Shown here piece after piece: positions 28,107-40,400 of a stretch of 64,000 nucleotides of DNA. The position numbers and the translations under genes were made by a program. Under the pieces are notes generated by a model. It was not told where the DNA came from, ran no database searches, and saw only the letters and a program-made list of their open reading frames with translations. Source of the DNA: Burkholderiales bacterium (lineage in GTDB: Bacteria; Pseudomonadota; Gammaproteobacteria; Burkholderiales; Burkholderiaceae_D); assembly GCA_016177875.1 (NCBI GenBank), contig JACOUL010000028.1:113873-177872 (forward strand), given 5' to 3'. The first letter of the stretch is position 1. Each line of letters begins with the position of its first letter.

Positions 28107-28839
28107 ACGCCCGCACGATGATGTTCAACATGGCGGCATGTTGCTGATGCAGGAAGAAATGATCGCCAGGGAACATGTGGCGCTTGAAGCGGCCGGCGGT
28201 GTGGATGGTCCAGGCGTCGAGATTTTCCAGCGGCACGCCGTCGTCGGCAATGCCGCCGAAGACAGAAATTGGAATATCGAAAGGCGGCGATGGTTGATAC
28301 TCCCATGTCTCCAGCGCTTCAAAGTCCGCTCGTATGATCGGCAGCATCATTTCCATCAACTCACGGTGCTCAAGAATCTCGGCAGGGGTGCCGTTGAACT
28401 CGCGCATCGCGTCCACGAATTCGCTGTCCGACAGCGCATGAATTTGACGTTTCACCGGTGGCAGATGCGGCGCGCTTCGTCCGGACAGGAATAAATGTTT
28501 CGGCAGCGGCCGGCCCGCTGCTTGTAAGCGCCGCGCCAACTCAAAGGCAACGGTCGCACCCATGCTGTGTCCGAAAAATGCATAAGGCCGGTCGAGCAGG
28601 GGAGTCAGCGCGCTTTCGATGTCGTCGAGTATCGGACTTAGCTTGGTATGAGGAGCTTCGCGCATGCGAGTCGCGCGTCCGGGATATTGCACCGCCAGGA
28701 GCTCGATTTCGGCAGGCAGGGCCGCCGGCCATTGATGATATACAGCTGCCGATCCGCCGGCGTACGGGAAGCAAAAGAGGCGCAGTCGCGGTTGTCCTAC
28801 CGGACGTGGGCGGAGAAAGCAGGCATTCGGTGGGGACAT
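28093..28839 (-). CDS. Type II thioesterase of the NRPS-PKS cluster
   Basis: 248 residues from the ATG at 28839. Alpha/beta hydrolase of the GrsT/SrfD class: LFCFPYAGGSAAVYHQW at the N-terminus, FFGHSMGATVAFELA with Ser92, and the C-terminal catalytic His in GDHFFLHQ. Such enzymes remove wrongly loaded or stalled acyl groups. As the assembly line has no thioesterase in cis, this protein could also release the product. The frame is open to 28974, but that extension overlaps mbtH. No strong Shine-Dalgarno was seen, suggesting coupling to mbtH. Confidence 0.9.
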   Translation of the reverse strand: MSPPNACFLRPRPVGQPRLRLFCFPYAGGSAAVYHQWPAALPAEIELLAVQYPGRATRMREAPHTKLSPILDDIESALTPLLDRPYAFFGHSMGATVAFELARRLQAAGRPLPKHLFLSGRSAPHLPPVKRQIHALSDSEFVDAMREFNGTPAEILEHRELMEMMLPIIRADFEALETWEYQPSPPFDIPISVFGGIADDGVPLENLDAWTIHTAGRFKRHMFPGDHFFLHQQHAAMLNIIVRACAGE

Positions 28840-28862
28840 CGGGATGTAAGTTTCTTTGTTCC

Positions 28863-29078
28863 TTAGTGGTGAGCCATTTTTTCTCTTAGGCGCTGCGGAC
28901 GCATATCGGTCCATATCGCTTCGATGTGGGCCAGGCATTCTTCCATGCTGCCTTGTTTGCCGACCTCGCTCCATCCTAACGGACTTTGTTTATACGCCGG
29001 CCAAATCGTGTATTGAGCGTCTTCGCTCATGACGACTTTATAAGAAGCGGCATCACCCTTGTGATTGGAATTCATCAT
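28863..29078 (-). CDS. MbtH-like protein
   Basis: 71 residues with the full MbtH signature: YTIWPAYKQSPLGWSEVGKQGSMEECLAHIEAIWTDMRP, including the Trp residues that clamp an A-domain alanine. MbtH-like proteins bind adenylation domains and are often needed for their folding or activity. AAGGAGA precedes the first ATG by six bases. It is divergent from the NRPS gene and is probably its A-domain partner. Confidence 0.95.
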   Translation of the reverse strand: MMNSNHKGDAASYKVVMSEDAQYTIWPAYKQSPLGWSEVGKQGSMEECLAHIEAIWTDMRPQRLREKMAHH

Positions 29079-29365
29079 TTTTTGTCTCCTTGAAGCTTTT
29101 TTATATTTGCCGGCTATTTTCGCTGGTAATGGTCATTTCTGCGTGTCAATATAGTATTTCTACTGGGAAGATGAGGCTAAATGTTAACTAATTTGCCGTG
29201 TAATTGTTAAATTATTGTCAAATTGCTCTCAAGCCATGGTGCATTGCAGCACAATTCTTTATACTGCAGCGCAGCATAATTATTAAATTGCAAGTTGATA
29301 TGCGGCAATTCATCAACTGGCAAAGGAGACTCGCTTGACGGCATTTAGGAGATAGTGAGGCAACC
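29079..29365. promoter_or_regulatory. Divergent promoter region of the NRPS cluster
   Basis: 287 AT-rich bases between mbtH and the NRPS gene. A TATACT that could be a -10 box for the rightward operon lies at 29260-29265; a convincing -35 was not found. A perfect 7-base inverted repeat AGTTGAT-N12-ATCAACT at 29293-29318 would be an operator or leader hairpin. GAGG lies six bases before the NRPS ATG. No lux box or sigma-54 site was recognised. Confidence 0.45.
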
Positions 29366-31435
29366 ATGACCAATGCAGTACCTGAACGGATCAAAACCTT
29401 TGTCGAGTTGCTTGCCCATTGGGCAGCCGTTCAGCCTCAGGCCATCGCATACCGGTTTCTTTCCTATCCGGCGAGCGGCGCCTCAGAGGAAACGATCACC
29501 TATCTAGAACTTCATCAACGCGCTCGCGCCATTGCGCGGCACCTGCTATCCGTCTGCCGTCCGGGCGACCGCGCGCTCATGCTGTATCCGTCCGGGCTCG
29601 ACTTCGTCTGCGCCTATTTCGGCTGCTTGTACGCCGGCGTTATCGCCGTGCCGGGTTATCCACCTAAGCGCAACCAAAAGCTGGGCCGCCTAAAATCACT
29701 GGTGCAAGACTGTCTGGCGAAAGTCGCCATGACCGACTCGCAAACGCAGGAAATCGCCGAGCCGCAGTTTGCCGCAGTCGACGAACTCAAAAATCTCTCG
29801 TGGCTCATCACCGATACGCTTGTAGTAGGCACTGTAGAAGACCAACAACAAACCGGCATTGATTTACCTCAAGTAGCTGCCGGCGATATCGCATTCTTGC
29901 AATACACCTCGGGTTCCACCGGCGATCCGAAAGGCGTGATGGTCACCCACGGCAACCTGATGGCCAACTCGCAAGCGATCTACGAGGCGATGGGTAATGG
30001 ACCGGACACGGTGGTAGTCGGTTGGCTGCCGCTGTTCCATGACATGGGTTTGATCGGCAACGTTCTTCAGCCGATGTACACGGGCACGCCGGGGACGTTT
30101 ATGGCCCCCGCGTCCTTCCTGCAGCGGCCGCTCAGATGGATGGAGGCGGTAACCAAATACCGTGCCACCGCGAGCGGCGGTCCTAACTTCGGCTACGACT
30201 TGTGCGTCGAAGCGATCAAGGACGAAGAGCTGGCCCAGCTGGACTTGAGTTCTTGGAAAGTGGCTTTCAACGGCGCCGAGCCGATCCGCCCCGAGACCTT
30301 GCGCGCATTCAGCAAACGTTTCGCTGCATGCGGATTCGATTCGCGTGCCCACTATGCCTGTTACGGCATGGCTGAAACGACTCTCCTCATCACTGGTGTG
30401 CAGCCGGGAGCCGGCACGCCGACGATGTGGTTCGACGAGGAAGAGTTGCAGGCAAATCGCGTTGTGCCGGCAAGCGGCGACGCAGGCGCTTTGCATGAAT
30501 TGGTTAACTGCGGCAGGCCGCGCGGCGATCAACGCGTCGTTATTGTGAATCCCGAGACACTGAAGCGATGTGCTGAAGGTGAAGTGGGCGAGATATGGAC
30601 CGCCGGTCCGAGCAATGCCATGGGTTATTGGCAAAAACCGGAAGTCACCGAAAAGACATTCGCCGCATGCGTTTCTGACACTGGCGAAGGCCCCTATCTC
30701 CGCACCGGCGACCTTGGCTTCGTGCATGCCGGCGACCTGTATATCGCCGGACGATTGAAGGATGTGTTGATCATCCGTGGCGCCAACCATTATCCGCAAG
30801 ATATTGAATTGACTGCGTTCGAAAGCCACGAGGCTTTCATGCCCAATGGCGCAGCCGCATTTACGGTTGTCGAGGACGGCCAAGAACAATTAGTGCTGGT
30901 GTTGGAAGTGCGCCGCACCTTCATACGGAACCTCGATGCAGAAGCGCTTGCACGCGCGGTCCAGCAAGCGGTCGTGCTGCAGCATGAATTGCAAGTCAAG
31001 AGCATCGTCTTCATCAAGCCCGGCCAATTGCCCAAGACCTCCAGCGGCAAGGTACAGCGTCAGGGCTGCAAGAAGCAATTCCTGGCAGGAGAAATTGAGG
31101 CAATCGCTCGCGTCGATAAAGCAGCCGGCCATGCCGTCGGCGAATTGAAGGCATTCAACCGCGAACTATGGCAGACGCAATCGAACAGTGAAAAGCAGCT
31201 GGTAGTCGGCGAATATTTGGCCGGCATATTCGAGGCCTATATCGGACTGCCAGCAGGCACGCTTCAGCGCGATGTGCCTTTCATCGGCTACGGCCTGGAT
31301 TCGCTGCGCTTGACGCAAATTGCCGCGCGCGTCGCAGACGAGCTCGACATCAATTTACAAGTGCAGCACCTGTTCGAATGCGACAGCGTGACCGCGCTTG
31401 CCGCCCGCTTGAATGCATTGCTGCTCGATCCGGCA
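29366..31435 (+). other. NRPS loading module: fatty acyl-AMP ligase + ACP
   Basis: Residues 1-690. The ANL domain (about 10-600) has YTSGSTGDPKG near 180, GWLPLFHDMGL and ACYGMAETT, with the long N-terminal region typical of fatty acyl-AMP ligases, which load a fatty acid directly on an ACP. The ACP Ser is 646 (GLDSLR). The first C domain would join this acyl group to residue one. Chain length cannot be read by eye. Confidence 0.93.
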
Positions 31436-34400
31436 AGCAAACGTCATCGCATCGCACGGGTTGGAGGAGAGAGCCGGCACACGCCTTTGTCTTTCGCACA
31501 GCAGCGCATGTGGTTCTTGATGCAGTACGAGCCGAGTAGTTTGTACAACATTTCCGGGTTGTTGCGCATACAGGGCGAGCTGGACGCCGACGCGCTCAAT
31601 CGCGCATTCCAAGAGATTATTCGCCGCCACGATGCCTTGCGTACGCGCTTTATCGAGGAAAACTTCGAGCCGGTTCAAGTCGTCGAGAAAGAAATCGATT
31701 GGAACCTGTCGCTTGTCGATCTCAGCGATCGCAGCCAGCAAGAGCTGGATCATGCAATTGCGCAGGAATTGCACTTCGTTTTCAATTTATCGGAAGACAT
31801 TCTGTTCCGCGCCACTGTCTACAAACAAGCGGAAGGCGTGCATCTTCTTGCAGTGTGCATGCATCACATCATTTCCGACGGCTGGTCGGTGTCGGTGCTG
31901 ATGAATGAGTTGTCCGCGCTTTATGCCGCCTTTGCCAAGGGGCAGGTATCGCCCTTGATGCCGCTGCCGATCCAGTATCCGGATTACGCGGTTTGGCAGC
32001 GCGCGTATTTGAGCGGTGAGGTGCTGGCGCGGCAAGAGCAATATTGGCAAGGCAGCTTGCAGGGCGTCGCGCCGATTGCACTGCCTACCGATAAGCCGCG
32101 GCCGGCGACGCCGACGTATGCGGGACATTCGATTCCTTTGCAGCTTGGCCATGAGTTGACCGAGCAGCTTAAAGCGCTTGGCAAGCAGCACGGCGCCACG
32201 CTGTACATGACGCTGTTAGCCGCGTTCGGCACTTTGCTGCATAAATACAGCGGCCAGGACGATTTTTGTGTCGGTACGCCGATCGCCAACCGAACGGCTG
32301 CGGAAACGAAAGATTTGATCGGATTCTTCGTCAATACCTTGGCATTGCGCGCCGATTACGGCGGCAATCCGTTGTTCCGAGATTTGCTGCAGCAAGTGAA
32401 AAAGCGCACGATCGACGCCTACGCGCATCAAGATCTGCCGTTTGAGAAAGTCGTCGACCTGGTGCAGCCGGAACGCGATCCGGCGACGTCTCCGCTGTTC
32501 CAGGTGATGTTCGTGCTGCAGGATCAAGACCCAGGCTCGCTCGCGTTGCCGGGCGTCGAGGTACGCAAGGAAGAAACCGCTTCGGTAACCTCCAAGTTCG
32601 ATATCACGCTGGAACTGCGCGAGGGCACTGATGGCCTTATTGGGCACATCGAATACAAGACCGATTTATTCGACGAGTTGACGATTCTGCGCTTGTCGTC
32701 GCACTTCAAACGATTGCTCGGCGAAATCGTCAAGGCGGCCGATGCGAAATTGAGCGACTTGTCCTTGCTGGATGAGGACGAGCGCCATACTCTTCTGGAA
32801 CTTTGGAACGACACGGAAAAAACTTTCCGTCAACCTGACCGTTTGCACCTTCTGTTTGCCCGTCAAGCAGCCGCCACGCCGAATGCGGTTGCGGTAGCGG
32901 CAGGCCAAACGTCATTGAGTTTTGCGGAACTCGACGCTAAAGCCAACCAGCTTGCGCATCGCCTGATCGAAAATGGCGTGGGACGCAAGATGCTGGTCGG
33001 ATTATGTGTCGAACGTTCGATCGACATGGTGGTCGGCATGATCGCCGTTCTTAAAGCCGGTGCGGCGTACGTACCGCTCGATCCGACTTATCCGCATGAC
33101 CGTTTGAATTACATGCTGGAGCAATCGAAGGCTGCGGTACTGATCACCCGGCCGGAGCTGATTCCTATTTTTGCCGGGCAGGATGTGACCTCGGTCATGA
33201 TCGACCAAGCCGACGCGCATGCATTGGACAAGTATCCGGCAACTGCGCCGGCAGTTGAAGCAGCCAAGGAAGATTACGCTTACGTGATCTACACGTCTGG
33301 CTCCACCGGCAAGCCGAAAGGCGTGCCGATCAGCCATGCCGCCATTTGTAATCAAATGGGCTGGGTGTTGAATCTATTCCCGATGAATGCGTCGGACCGG
33401 ATGCTGCACAAGACGCCGTTCAGTTTCGATGCATCGGTGTGGGAGATTTGGGCACCCTTGATCAGCGGCGCGCAGCTGGTGCTGGCCTCTCCCGAGGGAC
33501 ACAAGGATGTGCAGTATTTGGTTGAGACCATCATCCAAGAAAAAATCACGGTGATTCAATTGGTGCCGGCATTGTTCCGCGCGATGTTGACCGTCCCGGA
33601 AATCAACAAGATCACGACGCTGCGCCGCATCTTCCTGGGCGGCGAAGCTTTGCCGGTGGATTTGGCTAAGCAAGCCATGCGCATCGGCGGCCGCGCGATC
33701 AACTTGTATGGTCCGACCGAGTGCAGCATCAATGCGAGCTACTACGATGCTGCCGCCTTGCCGGAAGGCGCGCAAGGCTATGTGCCGATCGGTAAGCCGG
33801 TCAGCAATCTACAGTTCTATGTGCTGGATGCAAATTTATGCCCGGTGCCGGTCGGTGTGGCGGGTGAGCTTTATATCGCCGGCGCCGGTTTGAGCGATGG
33901 TTATTTGCATCGTCCTGAGTTGACCGAAGAACGTTTCATCGACAATCCTTTCAATACCTGGGACAGCCCCAAGCTGTACAAGACCGGCGATTTGGTGCGC
34001 TGGACCGCTTTGGGGGATGTGGAATTCCTGGCGCGTATCGACGAGCAGATCAAGATCCGCGGCTTTCGTATCGAGCTCGGCGAGATCGAGGCTGTGCTGG
34101 CGAAATTGCCGGGCGTGACGGAAAGCGCCGTTGCCGTCAAAGGCAAGGAAGCGCAGCGCCTGGTCGCTTACGTCGTGGCCGAAGATGAACACGTTTCGCT
34201 CGACGCTCTGCGTGCCCGGATGGCCGCGCAGCTACCGGAATACATGGTGCCTTCGGTTTTCGTCAATATGCCGGTGCTGCCGAAAAACAGCAGCGGCAAG
34301 GTCGACCGCAAAGCGCTGCCGGAACCGACAAAACCGAATTTCACCGAATATCAGCCGCTCGACACCAAGACCGAAAAAGCGCTGGCGCATATCTGGACCG

Positions 34401-37400
34401 AAGTTTTGCAGATCGATGAAGTCAACGCCAAGTCGAACTTCTTTCATATCGGCGGCCATTCTTTGCTGGCGGCACGCATGGTGGCGCAGATCCGCGAGCG
34501 CTGGGGTATTGCATTCCCGATCAAGCATGTGTTTGAAGCGCAAGAATTGCATGCGCTCGCCGCGTTGATCGATGCGGCTGCCGGCACCGGTGCCGTGCGT
34601 ATCGAGCGCATTCCGCGCGATGCGCCGCTACAGCTTTCATTTGCTCAGCAGCGCCTGTGGATCGTCAACCAAATCGATGCTGACTCGGCGCAGTACAACA
34701 TGCCGGCGGCGATCGACTTGCATGGCCCGCTGAATGTGGTGGCATTGGAGCGGGCAATCGATGCCTTCATCCATCGGCATGAAATTTTGCGCAGCTTGTA
34801 TGTCGAACAAAATGGCGTGCCTTACCAAGTCATTCCGGAAGAAGTCGATTTTTCGCTCAAGAACATCGACTTGTCGGATCTTGATGCGACAGAGCAGGCA
34901 GCCGCACTCGCGGCCAACACGCGCCAGGAAGCGCTGACGCCGTTCGATTTGGCGCGCGATCTCATGCTGCGCGCCACGCTGGTACGTCTTTCTTCCTCGC
35001 GTCATACGCTGCTGATCACCTTGCACCATATCGCCAGCGACGGTTGGTCGACCACCGTGATGGTGCGCGAGCTGAACGAGTTGTATAACGCCTTTGCGGA
35101 AAACCGCTCCGCCGCCTTGCCGCAGCTGTCTTGCCAATACGCCGATTACGCCGCCTGGCAGCGTAAGAGTTTGTCCGGCGACCGTCTGCAATCGCTCTTG
35201 TCGTATTGGAGCGGGCAATTGGCGCAGCTGCCTTCCGTGCATAACCTGCCATTGGATCGTGCACGTCCCGCACAGCCGAGTTATGAAGGCGGCGTGGTGG
35301 TGCGCCACATTCCGTCGGCGACGCTCTCGGGATTGCAACGCTTGGCGCGGGAAAACAGTGCGACGCCGTTCATGCTTATCCATGCCGCTTTCGCCGGTCT
35401 TTTGCATCGCTACAGCGGCGAATCCGACATCGTGGTCGGCACGCCGATCGCGAACCGTGAATTGACCGAACTCGAACCTTTGGTCGGCTTGTTCGTGAAC
35501 ACCTTAGTAGTGCGCAGCGATTTCTCGGAAAACCTGAACTTTCTTGATTTGCTGGAACAAAGCAAAGCTACCTTGCTTGGCGCTTATGATCATCAGGATC
35601 TGCCGTTCGAGATGTTGGTCAACGAGTTGCATGCGGAGCGCAGTCAAAGCTTCAATCCGCTGTTTCAAATCATGCTGGTGTTCCAGAACGGGGAAGAGAA
35701 TCGCTTGCATTTTTCCGGTATGGATGCCTCCGAAATTCGCGAAACGGCCGGCACCACCAAATTCGATTTGACCTTGAACGTGGTTGAGTCCGGTAAGGAA
35801 TTAAAGCTAACGTGGGAATACGCGAAAGATTTATTCGATGAAGCAAGCATCGTTCGCTTGTCGAATAGCTTCGCCACCCTATTGGATGCGGTCGTTCAGG
35901 CGCCGCAATCTCCCATCAAGCGTCTGCCGCTGGTGGATGCTGCGGAGCGCGCAGCATTGCTGGCTCATTGCAACGCAGACGCCGATGACGCATACGCGCC
36001 GGTATGCAGTCATGTTCTGTTTGAAGAGCAAACGAAAAAATCGCCGGACGCGATTGCCGTGCGCTTCAACGGTCAGGCAGTTACGTACCACGAACTCAAT
36101 ACCCGCGCCAATCAGCTTGCGCATTACTTGCGTGCTGCCGGCATCAAGCCGGACACCTTGATCGGCTTATGCGTCGATCGGTCGGTTGAAATGGTGGTGG
36201 GTTTGCTTGCCATTTTGAAAGCGGGCGGGGCATATGTTGCACTCGATCCGACCTATCCGTCCGAGCGCCTGCGCTATCAATTGGAAGACTCCGGCGTTGA
36301 GTTGATCGTCACCCGTAAGAGCCTGGTGGAAACTTTGCCGTTAACGCGGCAGCGCATGGTATTCGTCGATGATCAAGCCGCGTTCGCCGCACTGCCGGCA
36401 AACAATATCGCGGTCGATGACATTGGTCTCACGCCGGATTCGCTCTCTTATGTCATCTATACGTCGGGCTCTACGGGTAACCCGAAAGCATCGCTGCTGA
36501 TGCACAAAGGATTGTCCAACCTGGCATTGGCGCAAATCGACTATTTCCGCGTCGACGGAGCCAGCCGGGTTTTGCAATTCGCCTCATTCGCATTCGACGC
36601 GGCCACGTCTGAGATTTTCATGGCGCTGTGTGCCGGTGCGACACTGCATATTGTTTCGAAGGACGTCGTGCAATCCGGCCTGGAATTGTCCGATTACGTT
36701 CTCCAAAACAAAGTTACGCATGCGACTCTGCCGCCGGCCTTGTTGCCGGTCCTGGAAAAAGATAAGTGGCAGTCCGTCCGGCATTTGACGGTAGCCGGCG
36801 AGCATTGCCCGCTCGGTTTGATGCAGGAATGGGCGGTCGACCGCCATTTTTACAATGCCTATGGGCCATCGGAAACCACGGTGTGTTCGAGCATGGCCTT
36901 GCTTACGCCTGATTCGGACGTGGTCCACATGGGCAAACCGATGCGTGGCGTGCAGCTCTTCGTGCTGGATGAATTGATGCAGCCGACGCCGATCGGCGTC
37001 GCCGGGCAATTGTATGTGGGCGGCCGCGGCGTAGGCCGCGGTTACCTGGGGCGCGACGAACTCAACCGTGAAAAATTCGTTGCTAACGCATTCGGCGAAG
37101 GCCTACTGTATGCAACCGGCGACCTTGCGCGCTGGCGTGCCGATGGTAATTTGGAATTCATCGGCCGTGTCGATAACCAAGTCAAGTTGCGCGGCTTCCG
37201 TATTGAGCTGGGTGAAATCGAAGCGGCCTTATCCAAGCAAACCGGTGTGATCGACAGCGTGGCGATCGTTCATAAAGATCGCGACGGTAATCAGCGCCTG
37301 GTCGCTTATTTGGTGGTGGATCAGGGATCGTTCAGCACGGACGAGCTGCGCAGCCGCTTAGCCGAAACCATGCCGAACTACATGGTTCCTTCGGCATTCA

Positions 37401-40400
37401 TCCTGGTCGATAAATTCCCGTTGAATGCCAACGGCAAAGTCGACCGTAAACGCTTGCCTGTCCCCGACTTGAGCTCGCTCGCCAAGGCCGAATACGTCGC
37501 GCCGAGCGATGCCGTCGAAGAAGGCCTAGCGGTAATCTGGGGAGAATTACTGGGCTTGAAACAGGTCGGTATTCACGACAATTTCTTCGACCTGGGCGGG
37601 CATTCGCTGTTGGCGATTCAAGCGATTTCGCGCATCAAGGAAAAATTCGGCGTGCAGTTGAAAGTAGCCGACTTGTTCGTGTACGCGAGCATCGCCACGC
37701 TGGCCAAGCATATTGCCGTTGCGCCTAAGAATGCAGCAGCGCTGCCTGCAGTCGCGCCGCGCCAAGGCGGCGACGTCTTGCCGCTTACCTTGGAACAGCA
37801 GTCCTACTGGTTCTTGTATGAATTGGAAGGCGGCACCTCGACTTACAACATTCCAGCCGCGTTGCGCTTGACCGGCAAAGTGAATCTCGCAGCGCTGGAA
37901 CATAGTATTGCGATGCTGATCAAGCGCCATGAAAGCTTGCGCACCGTGTTGCTCGTGGAGAATGGACAGCCTTCGCAAAAAGTGTTGACCGAAGTCGACT
38001 TTAAGCTGCAGATAGACGATCGCAAGGAAAATCGCAACAAGGATTCCTTGCGCAAGCAAGTCGAGCTCGATGCCCATTACGTGTTCGACTTGAACAAGGA
38101 AATTCCGATTCGCGTCGTGCTGCATAAGGTGCAGGAAGACGATTACGTGCTGACGGTTTTGCTGCATCACACGATGGCAGACGGCTGGTCGCTCGATATT
38201 CTCATTCGTGAACTGGCGGCGGTATACAACGCGATTTGCGCAGGGAAGGGCAGCCCCCTCGCTGAGCTATCGGTGCAGTACGGCGATTATGCGTTGTGGC
38301 AAAAGCAGCATCTCGCCGGCGATTACTACGAAAACCAGGTTAATTATTGGCGGCAAGTGTTGAAGGGTGTGCCGCCCATGCTGGAATTGCCGACCGACTA
38401 CCCGCGTCCTCCGGTGCAAAGCTATCGCGGCAAGGAAGTCGGCTTCGTTCTGCCTTTCGAGTTGACCAAATCGCTCAACGCTTTCTCGCGCAAGCAAAAT
38501 ACGACACTGTTCAATACCTTGCTGGCCGGATTAAATGTGCTGCTGTCGCGCTATAGCCGCAGCGAGGATATCGCGGTCGGTACTGCGATCGCCAATCGTA
38601 GCCAAACCGAACTCGAAACCTTGATCGGTTGCTTCGCCAATACCATCGTATTGCGCAACAAGGTTGACCAGACTGCAAGCTTCATGGATCTGGTGGAACG
38701 CGTTAACGGCGCGGTATTCGATGCCTATGAACATTCCGGCGTGCCGTTCGACGTCGTGGTCGACGCGGTCCAGCCTGAGCGTAGCTTGGGTGTGCCGCCT
38801 ATCTTCCAGGTGATGTTCCGCTTGCACAATCACAAGACGGGGCATGGCATTACTTTCAGCGGCGTCGAAACCGAGCGCATCAATATTGAAACCGATAGCG
38901 CCAAGCTCGACTTGAACTTTTCGCTGATCGAAACCGACGGCTGCATGGAAGGCGTGATCGAGTACGCAACCGACTTATTCTCTGAAAAGACGGTCAGGCG
39001 CATTGCCCGCCATTTCCAATTGCTGCTCGAATCGGCGATGGCCGAGCCGCAATCCGCAGTCGAGCGGCTCAATTTGCTGTCCAAAGAAGAATTCGAGCTG
39101 GTCGAGAAATGGAACAGCACGGATGTGCCGTATCCGCAAGACGAATGCGTCTATCAGCTTTTCGAGAAGAGCGTCGAGCGTGTGCCGCAGAAGATCGCTT
39201 ATGTGATGGGCGATACGCGCCTGACCTATACTGAATTGAACCAGCGTGCGAATCGTTTGGCGTATTACCTGCTGTCCAAGGGCGTCGGTTCCGAAGTGCG
39301 GGTGGGTGTCAGTACCGGCCGCGATCCGTGGGCACCGATTTGCATGCTCGCCGTGTTCAAGGCAGGCGGCACTTATGTTCCGCTCGACCCGAATTACCCC
39401 AGGGAGCGCATCGACGTCATGCTCGATGTGGTCAAGCCTAAGATCATCCTGACGCGTACGGAGATTGCCGGATTATTTGATGGGGTCGATGCGGACGTGA
39501 TTCACTTGGATCAGGTCGAATCCCAGATCGCTGAATATGCGTCCGACAATTTGCCGTCCATCGGCGCCGACCACTCCGCTTATATCTTGTTTACTTCCGG
39601 AACGACCGGGCGCCCGAAGGCAATCCTGATCGGCCATCGGGCCTTCCGCAATATGCCGGTCGCGCACGAATGGGCGAGAGTGCATTCGCCGGACAGCCGC
39701 GTGCTGCAATTCGCATCACTGAGCTTCTCGATTTCGATGTGGGATAGCTTCATGGCATGGGTGCCGGGCGGCACCGTCATCGCCGTGACGCAGGAAGAAA
39801 ATCTTCCCGGCGAGCCTTTATACGCCTTGCTGGAACGCGAAAAAGTAACGCATGCGACATGGCCTGTGTCATTATTGTCGACCGTGCCGGTGGATCGCAT
39901 GCCGACCAGCTTGCAAACCATTATTTCGTCGGCGGAGCCGTGTAACGATGCGGTCGTGGCGCGCTGGACTGCGCGCGGTGTGCGCTTCCTGAATATGTAC
40001 GGCAACTCGGAAGTGTCGCTCGGCTCGACTATTTACGAGTATCACAAGGTCGGCCAGAAGCTGACCATCGGCGTGGCGTTCCCCAATACGCGCATGTATT
40101 TGCTGGACAAGTATTTGCGCCAAGTACCGATCGGCGTCATCGCGGAAATTCATACGGCGGGCGCGGGTCTGGCAACCTGTTATTGGGACAATCCGGTCGC
40201 CACCGCCAAGAGTTTCATCCCCAATCCGTTTGCGAAAGGTCGCCTGTATAAGACCGGCGACCTCGGGCGTTATTTGCCCAACGGCGAGATCGAGTTTATC
40301 GGCCGCGAAGATTTCCAAGTCAGTATCCGCGGCTTCCGCGTCGAGTTGGTTGAAATCGAAAATGTCTTGCGTGCCGTTCCTGCGATTGCGGAAGTTGTGG

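Noticed and set aside
29221..29290. Sigma-54 or lux-box promoter for the NRPS gene
   Set aside because: TGGTGCATTGCA is only partly like the sigma-54 consensus, and no 20-base lux-type palindrome is found.
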